A stretch of DNA of 64,000 bases, taken from assembly GCA_964564415.1 (NCBI GenBank), contig CAZMAV010000006.1, positions 1 through 64,000 on the forward strand, written 5' to 3'. Both the position numbers and the translations under genes were made by a program. The first letter of the stretch is position 1, and the number at the start of each line of letters is the position of its first letter. Positions 7,829 through 16,999 of this stretch are shown here, one piece after another. Below the pieces are notes generated by a model. The model did not search any database. It saw nothing but the letters and a program-made list of their open reading frames with translations, and had not been told where the DNA came from. Source of the DNA: JALEFZ01 sp964564415 (GTDB lineage Bacteria; Bacteroidota; Bacteroidia; J057).

Positions 7829-9766
7829 ATGAAACAGATCTGTCTCATTCTTCTGATGCTTACGGGGCTTCATGCCTGGGCTCAGGGATCGATTTCCATT
7901 TCGGGCAATGTGAGGGACAATGAAAGTGGGAAAAGCCTTTCCGCAGTCCAGATTGTCGTAAAAGGCAGCCAAAAGGGAACTTTTACCGATATTAATGGTC
8001 ATTTTCAACTGTCAGGGGTTTCCCCCCAGGATACCCTTCTCTTGTCTTTTGTCGGTTTTGAAACAAAAGAGGTAGCCATACAAGGACAAAAGGTCCTGGA
8101 GATTGGGCTGGATCAGATGGTGGTAATGATGGAAGAAGTGGTCATCACTGAGTCAAAACCCCAAATATCCGGTAAAATTGTGGGCCTTGTGAAGACAGAG
8201 ACCCACCAAACCAATTCTGTCAATAAGGTCAGGATTAAAGGAAGAAAGAAAAAAAGTAAATACAAGCAGGATATTTTTAAGAATGCCCCCAGCCCTGCTC
8301 TCAATATCGGGCTGACGGATGGGGAATCACCCGAAAAGCCCTTCAGCCGTGAAGGCTATGATAAGATTGAGGAAAATACCTTCAAAAGTGTCAAAAATCA
8401 TCCCCTTTCTACCTTTTCCATCGACGTGGATCGGGCGGCCTATGCCAATGTCCGACGCTTTATCAACGGCAATCAACGTCCTCCGCAGGACGCCGTTCGC
8501 ATAGAGGAAATGGTCAATTATTTTGATTATGACTATGAGCAACCTCGCGATGAGCATCCCTTTAACATCATCACTGAAATGGCTCATTGCCCCTGGAATG
8601 ACAAGCACGAACTCCTGCAAATAGCTCTTCAGGGCAAATACCTGGACCTCAGAGAGGCTTCCCCTTCCAACCTCGTCTTCTTGCTGGATGTCTCAGGTTC
8701 GATGAACAGCAACAACAAACTTCCCTTGCTCAAGAAAGGCATGGAACTGCTGGTCGATGAACTCCGCCCTCAGGATCAGGTAGCGATTGTGGTCTATGCC
8801 GGAGCGGCTGGAGTGGTTCTTCCTCCTACATCGGGAAATAACAAAAAAAGGATAAAAAATGCTTTGAATAAGCTACAGGCCGGAGGTTCCACAGCCGGAG
8901 GAGCAGGAATTGAGTTGGCCTATAAGCTGGCTCGGAAAAACTTCCTGAAAGAAGGAAACAACCGGGTCATTCTCGCCACTGATGGAGATTTTAATGTAGG
9001 TGTCAGTAGCGACGGAGCCCTTACCCGGATGATCGAAGAAAAGCGAAAAGAGGGAGTTTTTCTGACTGTCCTTGGCTTTGGAGGGGGCAACTACCAGGAT
9101 GCAAAAATGGAAAAGCTGGCCGATCATGGCAATGGCAACTATGCCTACATCGACAATATTCTGGAAGCTCAGAAGGTCATGGTCAATGAAATGAGTGGCA
9201 CCCTCTATGCCATTGCCAAGGATGTCAAGATACAGATCGAGTTCAACCCTTCAAGGGTCAAGTCTTACCGACTCATCGGCTACGAAAACCGACTTTTGAA
9301 CAAGGAAGATTTTAATGATGATACCAAGGATGCCGGTGAACTTGGAGCGGGGCATAGGGCAACTGCCCTCTACGAAATCGTCCCTGCTGAGGTAGAAGAG
9401 GAACTGACCGCCTCCGTTGACCCTTTGAGGTATCAGGAGCAAAATCTAACTGCAAAGGCCAATTCAAAAGAATGGCTGACGGTAAAGTTTCGTTATAAGC
9501 CTCCTCAGTCGGACTCCAGCCTTTTGATGGTCAGTACTTACTCAAAGAAAGCCAGAAACTTTGAGAAGGCTTCTGAAAATCTCCGTTTTGCCTCGGCTGT
9601 TGCAGGCTTTGGCATGCTCCTGCTGGATTCGAAGTATAAAGGAAGTTTGAATTTTGATTCAGTCTTGAAGCAGGCCAAGGCATCGAAAGGCAAGGATGAG
9701 GAGGGCTATCGGGCAGAGTTTATTTCCCTGGTTAAGAAAGCCTCTCTGCTCGAAACCAGCAAATAA
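7829..9766 (+). CDS. YfbK-type von Willebrand factor A protein with CarboxypepD-reg domain
   Basis: Exported protein. The ATG at 7829 (MKQICLILLMLTGLHAWAQ) gives a clean signal peptide, so the in-frame TTG 36 bases upstream is rejected. Domains in order: carboxypeptidase-regulatory-like beta sandwich (about 22-105, ISGNVRDNESGKSLSAV...FVGFETKEV); basic linker; YfbK-type N-terminal extension (about 180-255, HPLSTFSIDVDRAAYANVRRF); vWA domain with MIDAS motif DVSGSM (about residues 287-292); C-terminal DUF3520-like region. The family is widespread and binds metal-dependent protein ligands in the envelope; its exact role is unknown. It stands alone, with 133 bases upstream and a convergent pgk gene downstream. 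Confidence 0.88.
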   Translation: MKQICLILLMLTGLHAWAQGSISISGNVRDNESGKSLSAVQIVVKGSQKGTFTDINGHFQLSGVSPQDTLLLSFVGFETKEVAIQGQKVLEIGLDQMVVMMEEVVITESKPQISGKIVGLVKTETHQTNSVNKVRIKGRKKKSKYKQDIFKNAPSPALNIGLTDGESPEKPFSREGYDKIEENTFKSVKNHPLSTFSIDVDRAAYANVRRFINGNQRPPQDAVRIEEMVNYFDYDYEQPRDEHPFNIITEMAHCPWNDKHELLQIALQGKYLDLREASPSNLVFLLDVSGSMNSNNKLPLLKKGMELLVDELRPQDQVAIVVYAGAAGVVLPPTSGNNKKRIKNALNKLQAGGSTAGGAGIELAYKLARKNFLKEGNNRVILATDGDFNVGVSSDGALTRMIEEKRKEGVFLTVLGFGGGNYQDAKMEKLADHGNGNYAYIDNILEAQKVMVNEMSGTLYAIAKDVKIQIEFNPSRVKSYRLIGYENRLLNKEDFNDDTKDAGELGAGHRATALYEIVPAEVEEELTASVDPLRYQEQNLTAKANSKEWLTVKFRYKPPQSDSSLLMVSTYSKKARNFEKASENLRFASAVAGFGMLLLDSKYKGSLNFDSVLKQAKASKGKDEEGYRAEFISLVKKASLLETSK

Positions 9767-9812
9767 GTGGGTGAAAGGGTAGCGATGAATGCCCGATCTT
9801 TCATCTGAATCC

Positions 9813-9849
9813 ACAAAAAAAGCCTCACTCTTGTCAAAGGAGTGGGGCT
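9813..9849 (-). terminator. pgk terminator hairpin
   Basis: On the minus strand AGCCCCACTC (9840-9849) pairs with GAGTGAGGCT (9821-9830), with one G-U pair, followed by TTTTTTT. It lies just beyond the pgk stop codon and also faces the end of the vWA gene. Confidence 0.8.
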
Positions 9850-9892
9850 ATAACTTCTACGGGGGATCTATTTCTTCGGCAAATTACAGTCC

Positions 9893-11074
9893 CTAGTCCA
9901 GGGCAGCGATGCCAGGAAGGGTTTTGCCTTCCAGGTATTCCAGCATGGCTCCGCCACCGGTAGAAACATAAGATACCTTATCTTCCAAGCCTGATTTGGC
10001 GATGGCAGCGGCCGAATCACCCCCTCCGATCAGGGAAAAGGCTCCATCTTCAGTGGCTTTGACAATGGCCTCGGCGATGGCGAAGGTTCCCTTTGCGAAT
10101 TTTTCCATTTCAAATACTCCCATAGGCCCGTTCCACAAAATGACCTTGGAACCCAAGATGGTATCGTAAAAGTATTCGAAAGTCTGAGGGCCTATGTCTA
10201 AGCCCATCATATCGTCGGGAAAATCTTCGTTTCGGACCACTTTTACCTTCCCGTTTTCTCCAAACTCAGAGGAGACAACGCTATCCACAGGAGTCAGCAA
10301 TTTGACACCCTTTTGGTTGGCCTTTTTGATCAAGGCAGCAGCAGTCGGAACTTTTTCCATTTCCAGAAGGGAAGTGCCGATCTTGTAGCCCTTGGCCCTG
10401 AGGAAGGTATAGGCCATTCCCCCACCAATAAGAAGGTAATCTACCTTGTCCAGGAGATTTTCAATGATCATAATTTTATCTGATACCTTGGCTCCCCCCA
10501 TGATGGCGCAGACGGGACGCTTATCTGTGGTCAGGACTTTTTCTGCGTATCCTATTTCCTTTTGAAGGAGTTTACCACAATATTTTTCTTCGAAAAACTT
10601 GGCTATCACAGCTGTAGATGCATGTGCGCGGTGGGCCGTACCAAAGGCATCATTGACCCAAAAATCTCCGTGTTTGGCGAGTTGTTCCGCAAAGGCTTCG
10701 TCTCCCTTTTTCTCTTTTTTGTAATAGCGAAGGTTGTTGAGGAGGAGAACTTCCCCGGCCTTGAGCTGGCTGCTCATTTGGAAAGCCTCTTCGCTGATGC
10801 AGTCTTCAGCAAAATGTACAGGTACATCTACATATTTTTTCAGGGTAGAAAGGGTGTGTTTGAGATTGAATTTATCTTCCCTCTCTTTGGGGCGGCCAAG
10901 GTGGGACATCAGTACGCAGCTCCCTCCCTGATCGAGGATGTACTGGATCGTGGGGACGGCTTCCCTAATCCTTCTGTCATCGGTAACTTCGAATTTGTCA
11001 TTCAGAGGCACATTGAAATCTACGCGGATCAGTGCCCGACGATCCTTTACCTGAGCTTCCTCAATGTATTTCAT
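9893..11074 (-). CDS. pgk: Phosphoglycerate kinase
   Basis: Glycolytic enzyme transferring phosphate from 1,3-bisphosphoglycerate to ADP. Diagnostic sequence: RRALIRVDFNVPLN near the N-terminus, VLMSHLGRPK (substrate-binding HLGRP), FVNDAFGTAHRAHAS, GGAKVSDK, the nucleotide-binding GGGMAYTFL, NGPMGVFE and the terminal GGGDSAAAI / STGGGAMLEYLEG loops. The 393 residues are full length. It is monocistronic, with its own terminator at 9813-9849 and 142 bases separating it from the upstream TPR gene on the same strand. Confidence 0.98.
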   Translation of the reverse strand: MKYIEEAQVKDRRALIRVDFNVPLNDKFEVTDDRRIREAVPTIQYILDQGGSCVLMSHLGRPKEREDKFNLKHTLSTLKKYVDVPVHFAEDCISEEAFQMSSQLKAGEVLLLNNLRYYKKEKKGDEAFAEQLAKHGDFWVNDAFGTAHRAHASTAVIAKFFEEKYCGKLLQKEIGYAEKVLTTDKRPVCAIMGGAKVSDKIMIIENLLDKVDYLLIGGGMAYTFLRAKGYKIGTSLLEMEKVPTAAALIKKANQKGVKLLTPVDSVVSSEFGENGKVKVVRNEDFPDDMMGLDIGPQTFEYFYDTILGSKVILWNGPMGVFEMEKFAKGTFAIAEAIVKATEDGAFSLIGGGDSAAAIAKSGLEDKVSYVSTGGGAMLEYLEGKTLPGIAALD

Positions 11075-11216
11075 ACTGCTTGATTTTATCGGCTTTGGGG
11101 AATAAAAAATTGGATAAGGAAATCAGTCCAAATTAAGTCAACTTTTCACACTTAGGGAAATTAATTCTCTTCCCGAGAATAGTTAAAGAGTGTCTTGATC
11201 GACCTGCTACATTCCT

Positions 11217-12218
11217 TTAATCATCCCGGCCTCCCTCTTCTTCCACATTTTCTCCAAACATCAGGGGGCCTGTAAAATATAGGCCCAGAGGCTCTTCTTC
11301 TTCATTTTCCATGGACTCTATCTCCATGATTTGAAGGGAAGACTTATCAATGGCGTCTATTTCGTAGTCCTTGATCATTTCCAGGGCATCCTCGGGGGTA
11401 TCGGCTACGACCACGTAGACGGCAGTAAAAGGAAGGGCTCTTGCCTCTTCCTCCTCATCCGAAAGGGCAAGTTCTCCATCGAGCATGATCTCATAAATGT
11501 GGGCATCATCGGAGTAGCTGAGGTTCATTTCCCGGTGCAGCCAGAGGGCATCCTCATTGGTCCTGTCCAGCTCAATGGCAGTGCGAAGGTGATAGCGAAT
11601 GGCCTCCGTATTTTCTTCCTCTTCATACCAAAAAGCCTGGGCTACCTTTGAATAAATGTTGGAAAGGGTATCCGCTCCTTCCTGGTCCTCTGGAATCTGT
11701 AACAGGTTGAGTTCTTCTTTGGACATGGCCAGAATCAGTTCATGCCTTCCGAGCATGTCCAGGATGCTTAGCTGTATGGCAAAAGCCTCATTGATGGCTT
11801 CGGGATGCTCAATCTGCTGTAGGGTATTCATGGCCTCGTCTACCATGTTGGATTTCATGTAGGCGATGCCTCGGTTCAGCTCGATCCAGTGAGCCTCGGC
11901 ATCGGGCATTTGAAGGGCCTCGTCAAAAATAGCCATTGCCACAGCCGCATTTTCCAGCTGACCATAGAGATTTCCCAGTTCCAATTTGAGTCGCCATGAC
12001 TTGGGGTGCTCTTCGATCGCTTTTTTCAGGAGTTCTACCGCTTCCTGAGGCTGTTCTTGCAGGGCCAGGAGGCTGGCCATGATGGGATATCCGGCCTCGG
12101 CCTCATTTTCCATCAAAACCTTGGCGATCTCTTCCGCCTCCTCGTATTCTCCCATGTCCATGTGCTCCCAGGCGGTGTTGATGAGCTCGACAATTTCTTC
12201 TTTGTTCAGTTGGGCCAT
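11217..12218 (-). CDS. TPR-repeat protein, acidic
   Basis: A 333-residue cytoplasmic protein made mostly of tetratricopeptide-like helical pairs (for example residues about 20-165: EEAEEIAKVLMENEAEAGYP, EAVELLKKAIEEHPKSWRLKLELGNLY split across repeats). The C-terminus is strongly acidic (EEEEARAL, ENEEEEPLG, EEGGRDD). No signal peptide is present. TPR arrays mediate protein-protein contact; the partner is unknown. It shares a 250-base divergent region with the E1 dehydrogenase gene and lies upstream of pgk in the same direction, without evidence of co-transcription. Confidence 0.75.
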   Translation of the reverse strand: MAQLNKEEIVELINTAWEHMDMGEYEEAEEIAKVLMENEAEAGYPIMASLLALQEQPQEAVELLKKAIEEHPKSWRLKLELGNLYGQLENAAVAMAIFDEALQMPDAEAHWIELNRGIAYMKSNMVDEAMNTLQQIEHPEAINEAFAIQLSILDMLGRHELILAMSKEELNLLQIPEDQEGADTLSNIYSKVAQAFWYEEEENTEAIRYHLRTAIELDRTNEDALWLHREMNLSYSDDAHIYEIMLDGELALSDEEEEARALPFTAVYVVVADTPEDALEMIKDYEIDAIDKSSLQIMEIESMENEEEEPLGLYFTGPLMFGENVEEEGGRDD

Positions 12219-12471
12219 TTCTTTTTATTATTTCCGCCCGCAACTTAGCAAAAGATAAACTAGCAGGGTAGGAGTTTTTGGGAATGCAAAAACCCATGTC
12301 TCCCTCCTAACACATAGCCTAACAATCATTAGTTAGTATATGAGAATTTTGTTATTTTTAATCGCCCAAAGATGATTCTTTACTCTCTTGATTCTGAGGG
12401 AGCTAAATACATAATACCAAGGACAAAGACTGAGGGCTATCCGCTCTTCTGAACAAACATTGATTTTGCCT

Positions 12472-14562
12472 ATGGCATCCAAGACATCTTCTTCTCCCAA
12501 ATCCAAGATAAATAAAGATATTCTCCTCCGCGCCTATGAGCTGATGTGTACCCAAAAAGCCATGGCGGAACTCTACGAAGAGCGCAAGGAGGAGACCAGC
12601 AAGTACGTTCACGCAACCTCCCGTGGACATGAGGCCATACAGCTATCCCTGGGCATGCAACTCCTTCCCCAGGACTTTGTGGCACCTTATTACCGCGACG
12701 ATTCTATCCTCCTGGGCATAGGGATGCAGCCCCACGAACTCATGGCTCAACTTCTGGCTAAGCGTGAGGACCCCTTTTCAGGTGGTCGCACCTATTATTC
12801 TCACCCCTCTCTGAGGAGGGAAGATATGCCCAAGATTCCTCATCAATCTTCTTCTACAGGTATGCAGGCCATCCCTATTACCGGAGTTGCCCAGGGCATG
12901 CAGTACCTTGAAAAACAAGGCCTATGTACCTTTGACAAGGAAAACCTTCCTCCCCTGGCTGTCTGCTCCATCGGAGACGGAGCCATGACCGAAGGGGAAG
13001 TGTCCGAGGCCCTGCAAATGGCAGCCCTTCATCAGATGCCTATTCTCTACCTTGTCCAAGACAATGGATGGGGAATTTCTGCCACTGGAAAAGAAATGTA
13101 CAACCAGAATGCCGCCGAATTTGCCAGAGGATTCAAGGGTATAGAAACCCGCTCCATCAATGGGTCCAACTTCGAGGCCTCTTACCTTACCATTCAGGAA
13201 GTACTGACTACTATTCGCAAGGAAAGAAGGCCCTTCCTCATTCACGCTACCGTTCCTCTCCTCAACCACCACACCTCAGGGGTGCGCAAAGAGTGGTACC
13301 GCAATGACATGGAAGCTCACCAACCCAATGATCCCCTGGTATATCTACACAACCATCTCCTGGACCTGGGAGTAAAAGTAAAAGAACTGGAAGAAGTCAA
13401 AAAGGAGAAGAGGTCCTTTGTAGAGGCAGAATATGAAAAAGCCAAGGCCATGGAAGATCCCCGGCCTTCGGATTTATTTACCCATGCCTTTCACCCCACT
13501 CCCATCACAGAGGAAAGAGGGGAAAGAAGACCCAAGGGCGCCCAGGACGTGATGATGGTAGATGCCGCCCTTCACGCCGTAGAAAATGCCCTGAAAGAAT
13601 TTCCCGAAGCCCTGCTATACGGACAGGACGTAGGAGGACAACTGGGAGGTGTATTTCGTGAGGCTGCCACCCTGACTCAGAAATACGGTGAAACCAGGGT
13701 CTTTAATACCCCTATCCAGGAAGGCTACATCATCGGTAGCACCGTGGGCATGTCGGCAGTCGGCTGTAAGCCCATTGTCGAAATACAATTTGCCGATTAT
13801 ATCTGGCCGGGTGTCAATCAATTATATGCGGAAGTAAGCCGTTCTTACTACCTCTCTAATGGAAAATGGCCAGTCCAATCCCTGATCCGGGTACCCATCG
13901 GTGCCTACGGGAGCGGAGGACCCTATCACTCCTCTTCGGTGGAGTCGGCCATACTCTCCATTCGTGGGATCAAGGTAGTCTATCCCTCCAACGCGGCAGA
14001 TATGAAGGGACTGATGAGGGCTGCCTTCTTAGACCCCAATCCCGTGGTCATGTTTGAGCATAAGGGCCTCTACTGGGGAAAGGTTCCCGGTTCCAAAGCC
14101 TCACGTACCCCAGAGCCCAGCGATGATTATGTCATTCCCCTGGGCAAGGCAAATATCTACCAGGAAGCGTCGGAAGAACATGTCGAAAATGGTGAATCCT
14201 GCGTAGTGATCACCTATGGGATGGGTGTTCACTGGGTAAAAAATGCCTCCCAAGCCTTTGAGGGGCAGGTAGAAATCCTGGACCTCCGTACCCTCGAACC
14301 CCTAGATTGGAGTTCTATAGAAAATTCTGTTAAGCGACACAACAAGGTCCTCCTCTTGACCGAGGAGGTACAGCAGCACTCTTTTGCGGAGTCTATCGCC
14401 GGGCGGATCGGATCAGAACTCTTTGAAGAACTCGACGCCCCGGTTCATATCCTCGGAGCAGTACCCATGCCGGCCATTCCCCTTAATTCTACCTTAGAAG
14501 CCACCATGCTTCCCAATGCCGACAAGGTTCAGGCCAAATTGGATGCCCTCCTTGGATACTAA
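12472..14562 (+). CDS. 2-oxoacid (branched-chain type) dehydrogenase E1, fused alpha/beta subunits
   Basis: Thiamine-diphosphate-dependent E1 component of a 2-oxoacid dehydrogenase complex. The alpha module (about 1-345) carries the ThDP motif GDGAMTEGE...QDNGWGIS and the phosphorylation-loop-like HHTSGVRKEW. The beta module (about 365-696) begins MMVDAALHAVENAL and contains LYGQDVG, TPIQEGYIIG, VEIQFADYIWPG and VLLLTEEV. The fused arrangement is common in Bacteroidota for the branched-chain 2-oxoisovalerate enzyme. No E2 or E3 gene is adjacent. The ATG at 12472 (MASKTSS) is preferred to an in-frame TTG at 12460. The gene converges on dcd with a shared terminator. Confidence 0.9.
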   Translation: MASKTSSSPKSKINKDILLRAYELMCTQKAMAELYEERKEETSKYVHATSRGHEAIQLSLGMQLLPQDFVAPYYRDDSILLGIGMQPHELMAQLLAKREDPFSGGRTYYSHPSLRREDMPKIPHQSSSTGMQAIPITGVAQGMQYLEKQGLCTFDKENLPPLAVCSIGDGAMTEGEVSEALQMAALHQMPILYLVQDNGWGISATGKEMYNQNAAEFARGFKGIETRSINGSNFEASYLTIQEVLTTIRKERRPFLIHATVPLLNHHTSGVRKEWYRNDMEAHQPNDPLVYLHNHLLDLGVKVKELEEVKKEKRSFVEAEYEKAKAMEDPRPSDLFTHAFHPTPITEERGERRPKGAQDVMMVDAALHAVENALKEFPEALLYGQDVGGQLGGVFREAATLTQKYGETRVFNTPIQEGYIIGSTVGMSAVGCKPIVEIQFADYIWPGVNQLYAEVSRSYYLSNGKWPVQSLIRVPIGAYGSGGPYHSSSVESAILSIRGIKVVYPSNAADMKGLMRAAFLDPNPVVMFEHKGLYWGKVPGSKASRTPEPSDDYVIPLGKANIYQEASEEHVENGESCVVITYGMGVHWVKNASQAFEGQVEILDLRTLEPLDWSSIENSVKRHNKVLLLTEEVQQHSFAESIAGRIGSELFEELDAPVHILGAVPMPAIPLNSTLEATMLPNADKVQAKLDALLGY

Positions 14563-14581
14563 AATAAAATGGGCATAAAAG

Positions 14582-14622
14582 AAGGCCCCGCTATCTTATC
14601 TGGGTAGCGGGGCCTTGGTTTT
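14582..14622. terminator. Bidirectional terminator, E1 / dcd
   Basis: Perfect 12-bp stem AAGGCCCCGCTA (14582-14593) / TAGCGGGGCCTT (14605-14616), followed by GGTTTTTG on the plus strand and preceded by ATAAAA, giving a U-rich tail on the minus strand. It separates two convergent genes. Confidence 0.85.
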
Positions 14623-14635
14623 TGCTATTTTAAGC

Positions 14636-15172
14636 TTAGAATTTATTCTTCCACATCATGGATTCTACGGGCTTCAAGGTTCGCCCATTGTATTTGGCGT
14701 TGGGCTTTTTGTTGTAGGAATTGATGACCTCACCATCCACTTCAAAGTAGATGAGCTGGCCGATAGGCATTCCAGCATAAATACGTACGGGTTGAGCCAC
14801 CGTGATTTCCAGGGTCCAGGTATTGCAAAAGCCTACATCTCCCTTGCCTGCGGTGGCGTGAATGTGTATGCCGAGGCGGCCGATAGAACTTTTTCCCTCC
14901 AAAAAGGGCACATGGTGATGGGTTTCGGTGTATTCCTCTGTCACTCCCAGGTAGAGGGTATTGGGTTGAAGGACATAACCCTCTTCACCGATGACTATTT
15001 CTTCGATCTGATTGTGCCGACGGGCATCCAGGACCCTGTCTTTGTAGACAGCCAGGTATTTGCCGAGCCGCACATCATAGCTGTTGCTGCCGAGGTTATT
15101 TCTGTCAAAGGGTTCGATGACGATATGACCAGCCTCGATTTGCTCCAGAATTTTTGCGTCTGTTAGTATCAT
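14636..15172 (-). CDS. dcd: dCTP deaminase
   Basis: Trimeric dUTPase-fold enzyme converting dCTP to dUTP and ammonia for thymidylate synthesis. Visible family motifs: NLGSNSYDVRLG (about 26-37), VLQPNTLYLGVT, the core EGKSSIGRLGIHIHATAG, and VGFCNTWTLEI with IGQLIYF. In deaminases the Glu of the LE(I/V) segment is catalytic. The 178 residues are full length. The start MILTDAKI is typical. A copy of the dispersed nested repeat lies 26 bases upstream of the start, between this gene and the HNH gene. Confidence 0.95.
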   Translation of the reverse strand: MILTDAKILEQIEAGHIVIEPFDRNNLGSNSYDVRLGKYLAVYKDRVLDARRHNQIEEIVIGEEGYVLQPNTLYLGVTEEYTETHHHVPFLEGKSSIGRLGIHIHATAGKGDVGFCNTWTLEITVAQPVRIYAGMPIGQLIYFEVDGEVINSYNKKPNAKYNGRTLKPVESMMWKNKF

Positions 15173-15198
15173 AAGTGCTTACTCCCTCAATTATGGGG

Positions 15199-15306
15199 GA
15201 TCATCACGAATGAATGGGTAAAGCACAATTGGACTTGCCAAGAGTGCTTCCTTTTAAAAGCCAAGAGCGCTTTTTGATTTATCGCCAAAAAAGATTCGTG
15301 ATGATC
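15199..15306 (+). repeat. Dispersed nested inverted repeat, copy A
   Basis: Outer arms are a perfect 13-bp inverted repeat: GATCATCACGAAT (15199-15211) and ATTCGTGATGATC (15294-15306). Inside, an AAAGCAC..TTGG / CCAAGAGCGCTTT pairing remains. Total 108 bp, no ORF. It lies between the HNH stop and the dcd start. The arms carry a compensated base change relative to copy D (TCATC/GATGA instead of TTATC/GATAA). Confidence 0.75.
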
Positions 15307-15378
15307 CTAAATATATAGTGAAGGTAAGCGATTTTTTCTGAGGGAAATAGGATTCTTCTGCCCCCCTGTGGAAAACCT

Positions 15379-15657
15379 TTAGGCCTCCCGCTTTTGTATC
15401 CAGGCTACATACCGCTGTATGCGCTCTTCTTCCATCAGCTTTCCTATGCTATGGTATTTTCGGGCCAGTTCTTTGTGGGTAAAAAAGATATGAATCTGAC
15501 GATGGCAGGCCCTACAGAGATCGATGGTGGTATTCATCTCTTCACGGGTAAAGTTTTTCCGGAACCACTTATTCTTGTGTACTTTTTTGGGGATGACATG
15601 GTGTTTGGTCGTCTTCATGCCTTCCCTACCACAGAGTTGGCACCTGCCATGAGCCAT
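15379..15657 (-). CDS. HNH endonuclease-domain protein
   Basis: A 92-residue protein consisting of one HNH/beta-beta-alpha-metal domain. It has a zinc-type pair C6xxC9, the catalytic-site H19-H20 (TKHHVIPK), N43 in the region NTTIDLCRACH, then C48xxC51-H52 and H56. Such stand-alone HNH proteins occur both as genome-maintenance nucleases and near mobile DNA; the role is unknown. The ATG at 15657 sits 4 bases after the stop of the preceding DUF4199 gene. A longer start at 15702 would overlap that gene by 41 bases and is less likely. The two genes probably form one transcript. Confidence 0.8.
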   Translation of the reverse strand: MAHGRCQLCGREGMKTTKHHVIPKKVHKNKWFRKNFTREEMNTTIDLCRACHRQIHIFFTHKELARKYHSIGKLMEEERIQRYVAWIQKREA

Positions 15658-15661
15658 TTGA

Positions 15662-16117
15662 TTAGGAGATTTTGGCCTTTCTTTTGGATAAAATAAAGGC
15701 AAAGATCAAAGCCAGAATAGAACCCATCACCAGGGAGGTGAAAAAATGGGCAAAAACATTAGAGACGGAGTAGAAATCGGAGCTTGGAACCATCTCCAAT
15801 AGACTGGGGTCAATGACATTGATATAAAAAAGATGAAAGAAAATAGCGCCGAGGCTGCCCACAGCATAAACTCCCAGCATAGACAGAAAACCCTCCTGTA
15901 TGCTGATGAGGTTGCCATTCTTCTCCCGAAAATGATACCCGGCATAGATCATGACGGCTATGGTGACGCCCATCTCAATAAAGGACATTTCCCTTCCCGT
16001 AAACAACTTCTCTCCGCCAAATTGTAGGGCAAAATAGGTTTGAACCATGCTTCTTAGCAGGACAAGGACCAGCCCAATCCGAATAATGACCTGTATCAAA
16101 AGGGAGCGTTCTTTCAT
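15662..16117 (-). CDS. DUF4199-type membrane protein
   Basis: About 151 residues with four predicted transmembrane helices (roughly 8-25, 45-62, 72-97 and 123-148). The arrangement is short N-terminus, helix, EMG...AGYHFREKNGN loop, then FLSMLGVYAVGSLGAIFFHLFY. This pattern fits DUF4199, a Bacteroidota inner-membrane family of unknown function. The Met at 16117 (MKERSLLIQ) is preferred; an upstream in-frame ATG at 16156 adds 13 residues. The downstream HNH gene follows after 4 bases. Confidence 0.7.
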   Translation of the reverse strand: MKERSLLIQVIIRIGLVLVLLRSMVQTYFALQFGGEKLFTGREMSFIEMGVTIAVMIYAGYHFREKNGNLISIQEGFLSMLGVYAVGSLGAIFFHLFYINVIDPSLLEMVPSSDFYSVSNVFAHFFTSLVMGSILALIFAFILSKRKAKIS

Positions 16118-16239
16118 AATCTTGAATTCATTGACTAGGACCAACCCCACCGACATTCCGATAGTTTAAAATATATAAATTTTCACATTTGATTCTCCCT
16201 GTCCTTTTCTGTACGGTATAAAAAGACACAGATGTAAGT

Positions 16240-16347
16240 GATTATCACGATTGCATGGCATAAGCGCTGTTAGGGTTATGTCAAGTACCTTGTTTTCAGC
16301 CCCGACAACGCTGTTGGACACATTAAAAACGATGATTGATGATCATC
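16240..16347 (+). repeat. Dispersed nested inverted repeat, copy B
   Basis: The left arm GATTATCACGATT begins at 16240. The right arm (16334-16347) has decayed and matches the consensus arm at 11 of 14 positions. Internal landmarks TAAGCGCTGTTAGGG and CCCCGACAACGCTG preserve the inner stem. It lies in the 434-base divergent gap between the DUF4199 and RRM genes; nothing else is seen in that gap. Confidence 0.65.
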
Positions 16348-16551
16348 ATGAGAAATCAAAGTTGGTTTTTTTGAAATAGAACTCCAAAAAGCCAGGAAAA
16401 ATACTCCTGCTTTTGTCTTGCATGCTTGTTTTAAGTAGGATTTTCCTAAAAAGCGGCATCCTGCGAAATATTCGCAAATATAGGGCTAAACTTATTGGAC
16501 GGTCCTGGTATTTTTTTCCATATTGGAAATGGAAAGTAAAATCATTGACTC

Positions 16552-16920
16552 ATGAGACTCCGCGTATCTTCCATTGATCCTTCTATCAATAAAGTTCGCC
16601 TTCAAGAATTATTTGAAGAGCACGGCGAGGTCGTTTCCGTAAAGATTTTTCGAAGCCTAGATGGGGTAACCCCTGCCCTTGGATTCGTGGAGATGAAGCG
16701 CGAAAGAGAAGCCGAGGAGGCGCTCAAAGCCATGAACGGATTCACCGTAGGCGATACCCCCATGAAGGTGGAGTTTTCCACCGATAGGGTAACTTCCCAC
16801 AAAAAGCCCCCTCCGATGCCCATCGTAGAGGATGAAGACGATGAGGAGGAAGACTATGACGACGAGGAAGAGGATAAGATCAAGGAAATTCCCCTCGATG
16901 AAATTGACGATGATATATAG
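16552..16920 (+). CDS. RRM-domain RNA-binding protein with acidic tail
   Basis: A 122-residue protein with a single RNA recognition motif (residues 1-78). RNP2 is LRVSSI (3-8) and RNP1 is LGFVEMKR (43-50); the Phe of RNP1 is kept, although the second aromatic is replaced. A proline/basic linker (KKPPPMP) is followed by a tail of Asp/Glu (about 92-122). Small RRM proteins with charged tails are common in Bacteroidota and Cyanobacteria and bind single-stranded RNA; the targets here are unknown. It is separated by 79 bases from the next gene on the same strand. Confidence 0.85.
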   Translation: MRLRVSSIDPSINKVRLQELFEEHGEVVSVKIFRSLDGVTPALGFVEMKREREAEEALKAMNGFTVGDTPMKVEFSTDRVTSHKKPPPMPIVEDEDDEEEDYDDEEEDKIKEIPLDEIDDDI

Positions 16921-16999
16921 GCAAGAGCCGCTTGGGTACCAAAAATTGCCCCAACAATTCTTTGCCGAGGGGGTTGAGCACTGACGTAGACCCACCAAG

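Noticed and set aside
10562..11083. Open frame antisense to pgk
   Set aside because: pgk is certain; the antisense frame follows from codon bias.
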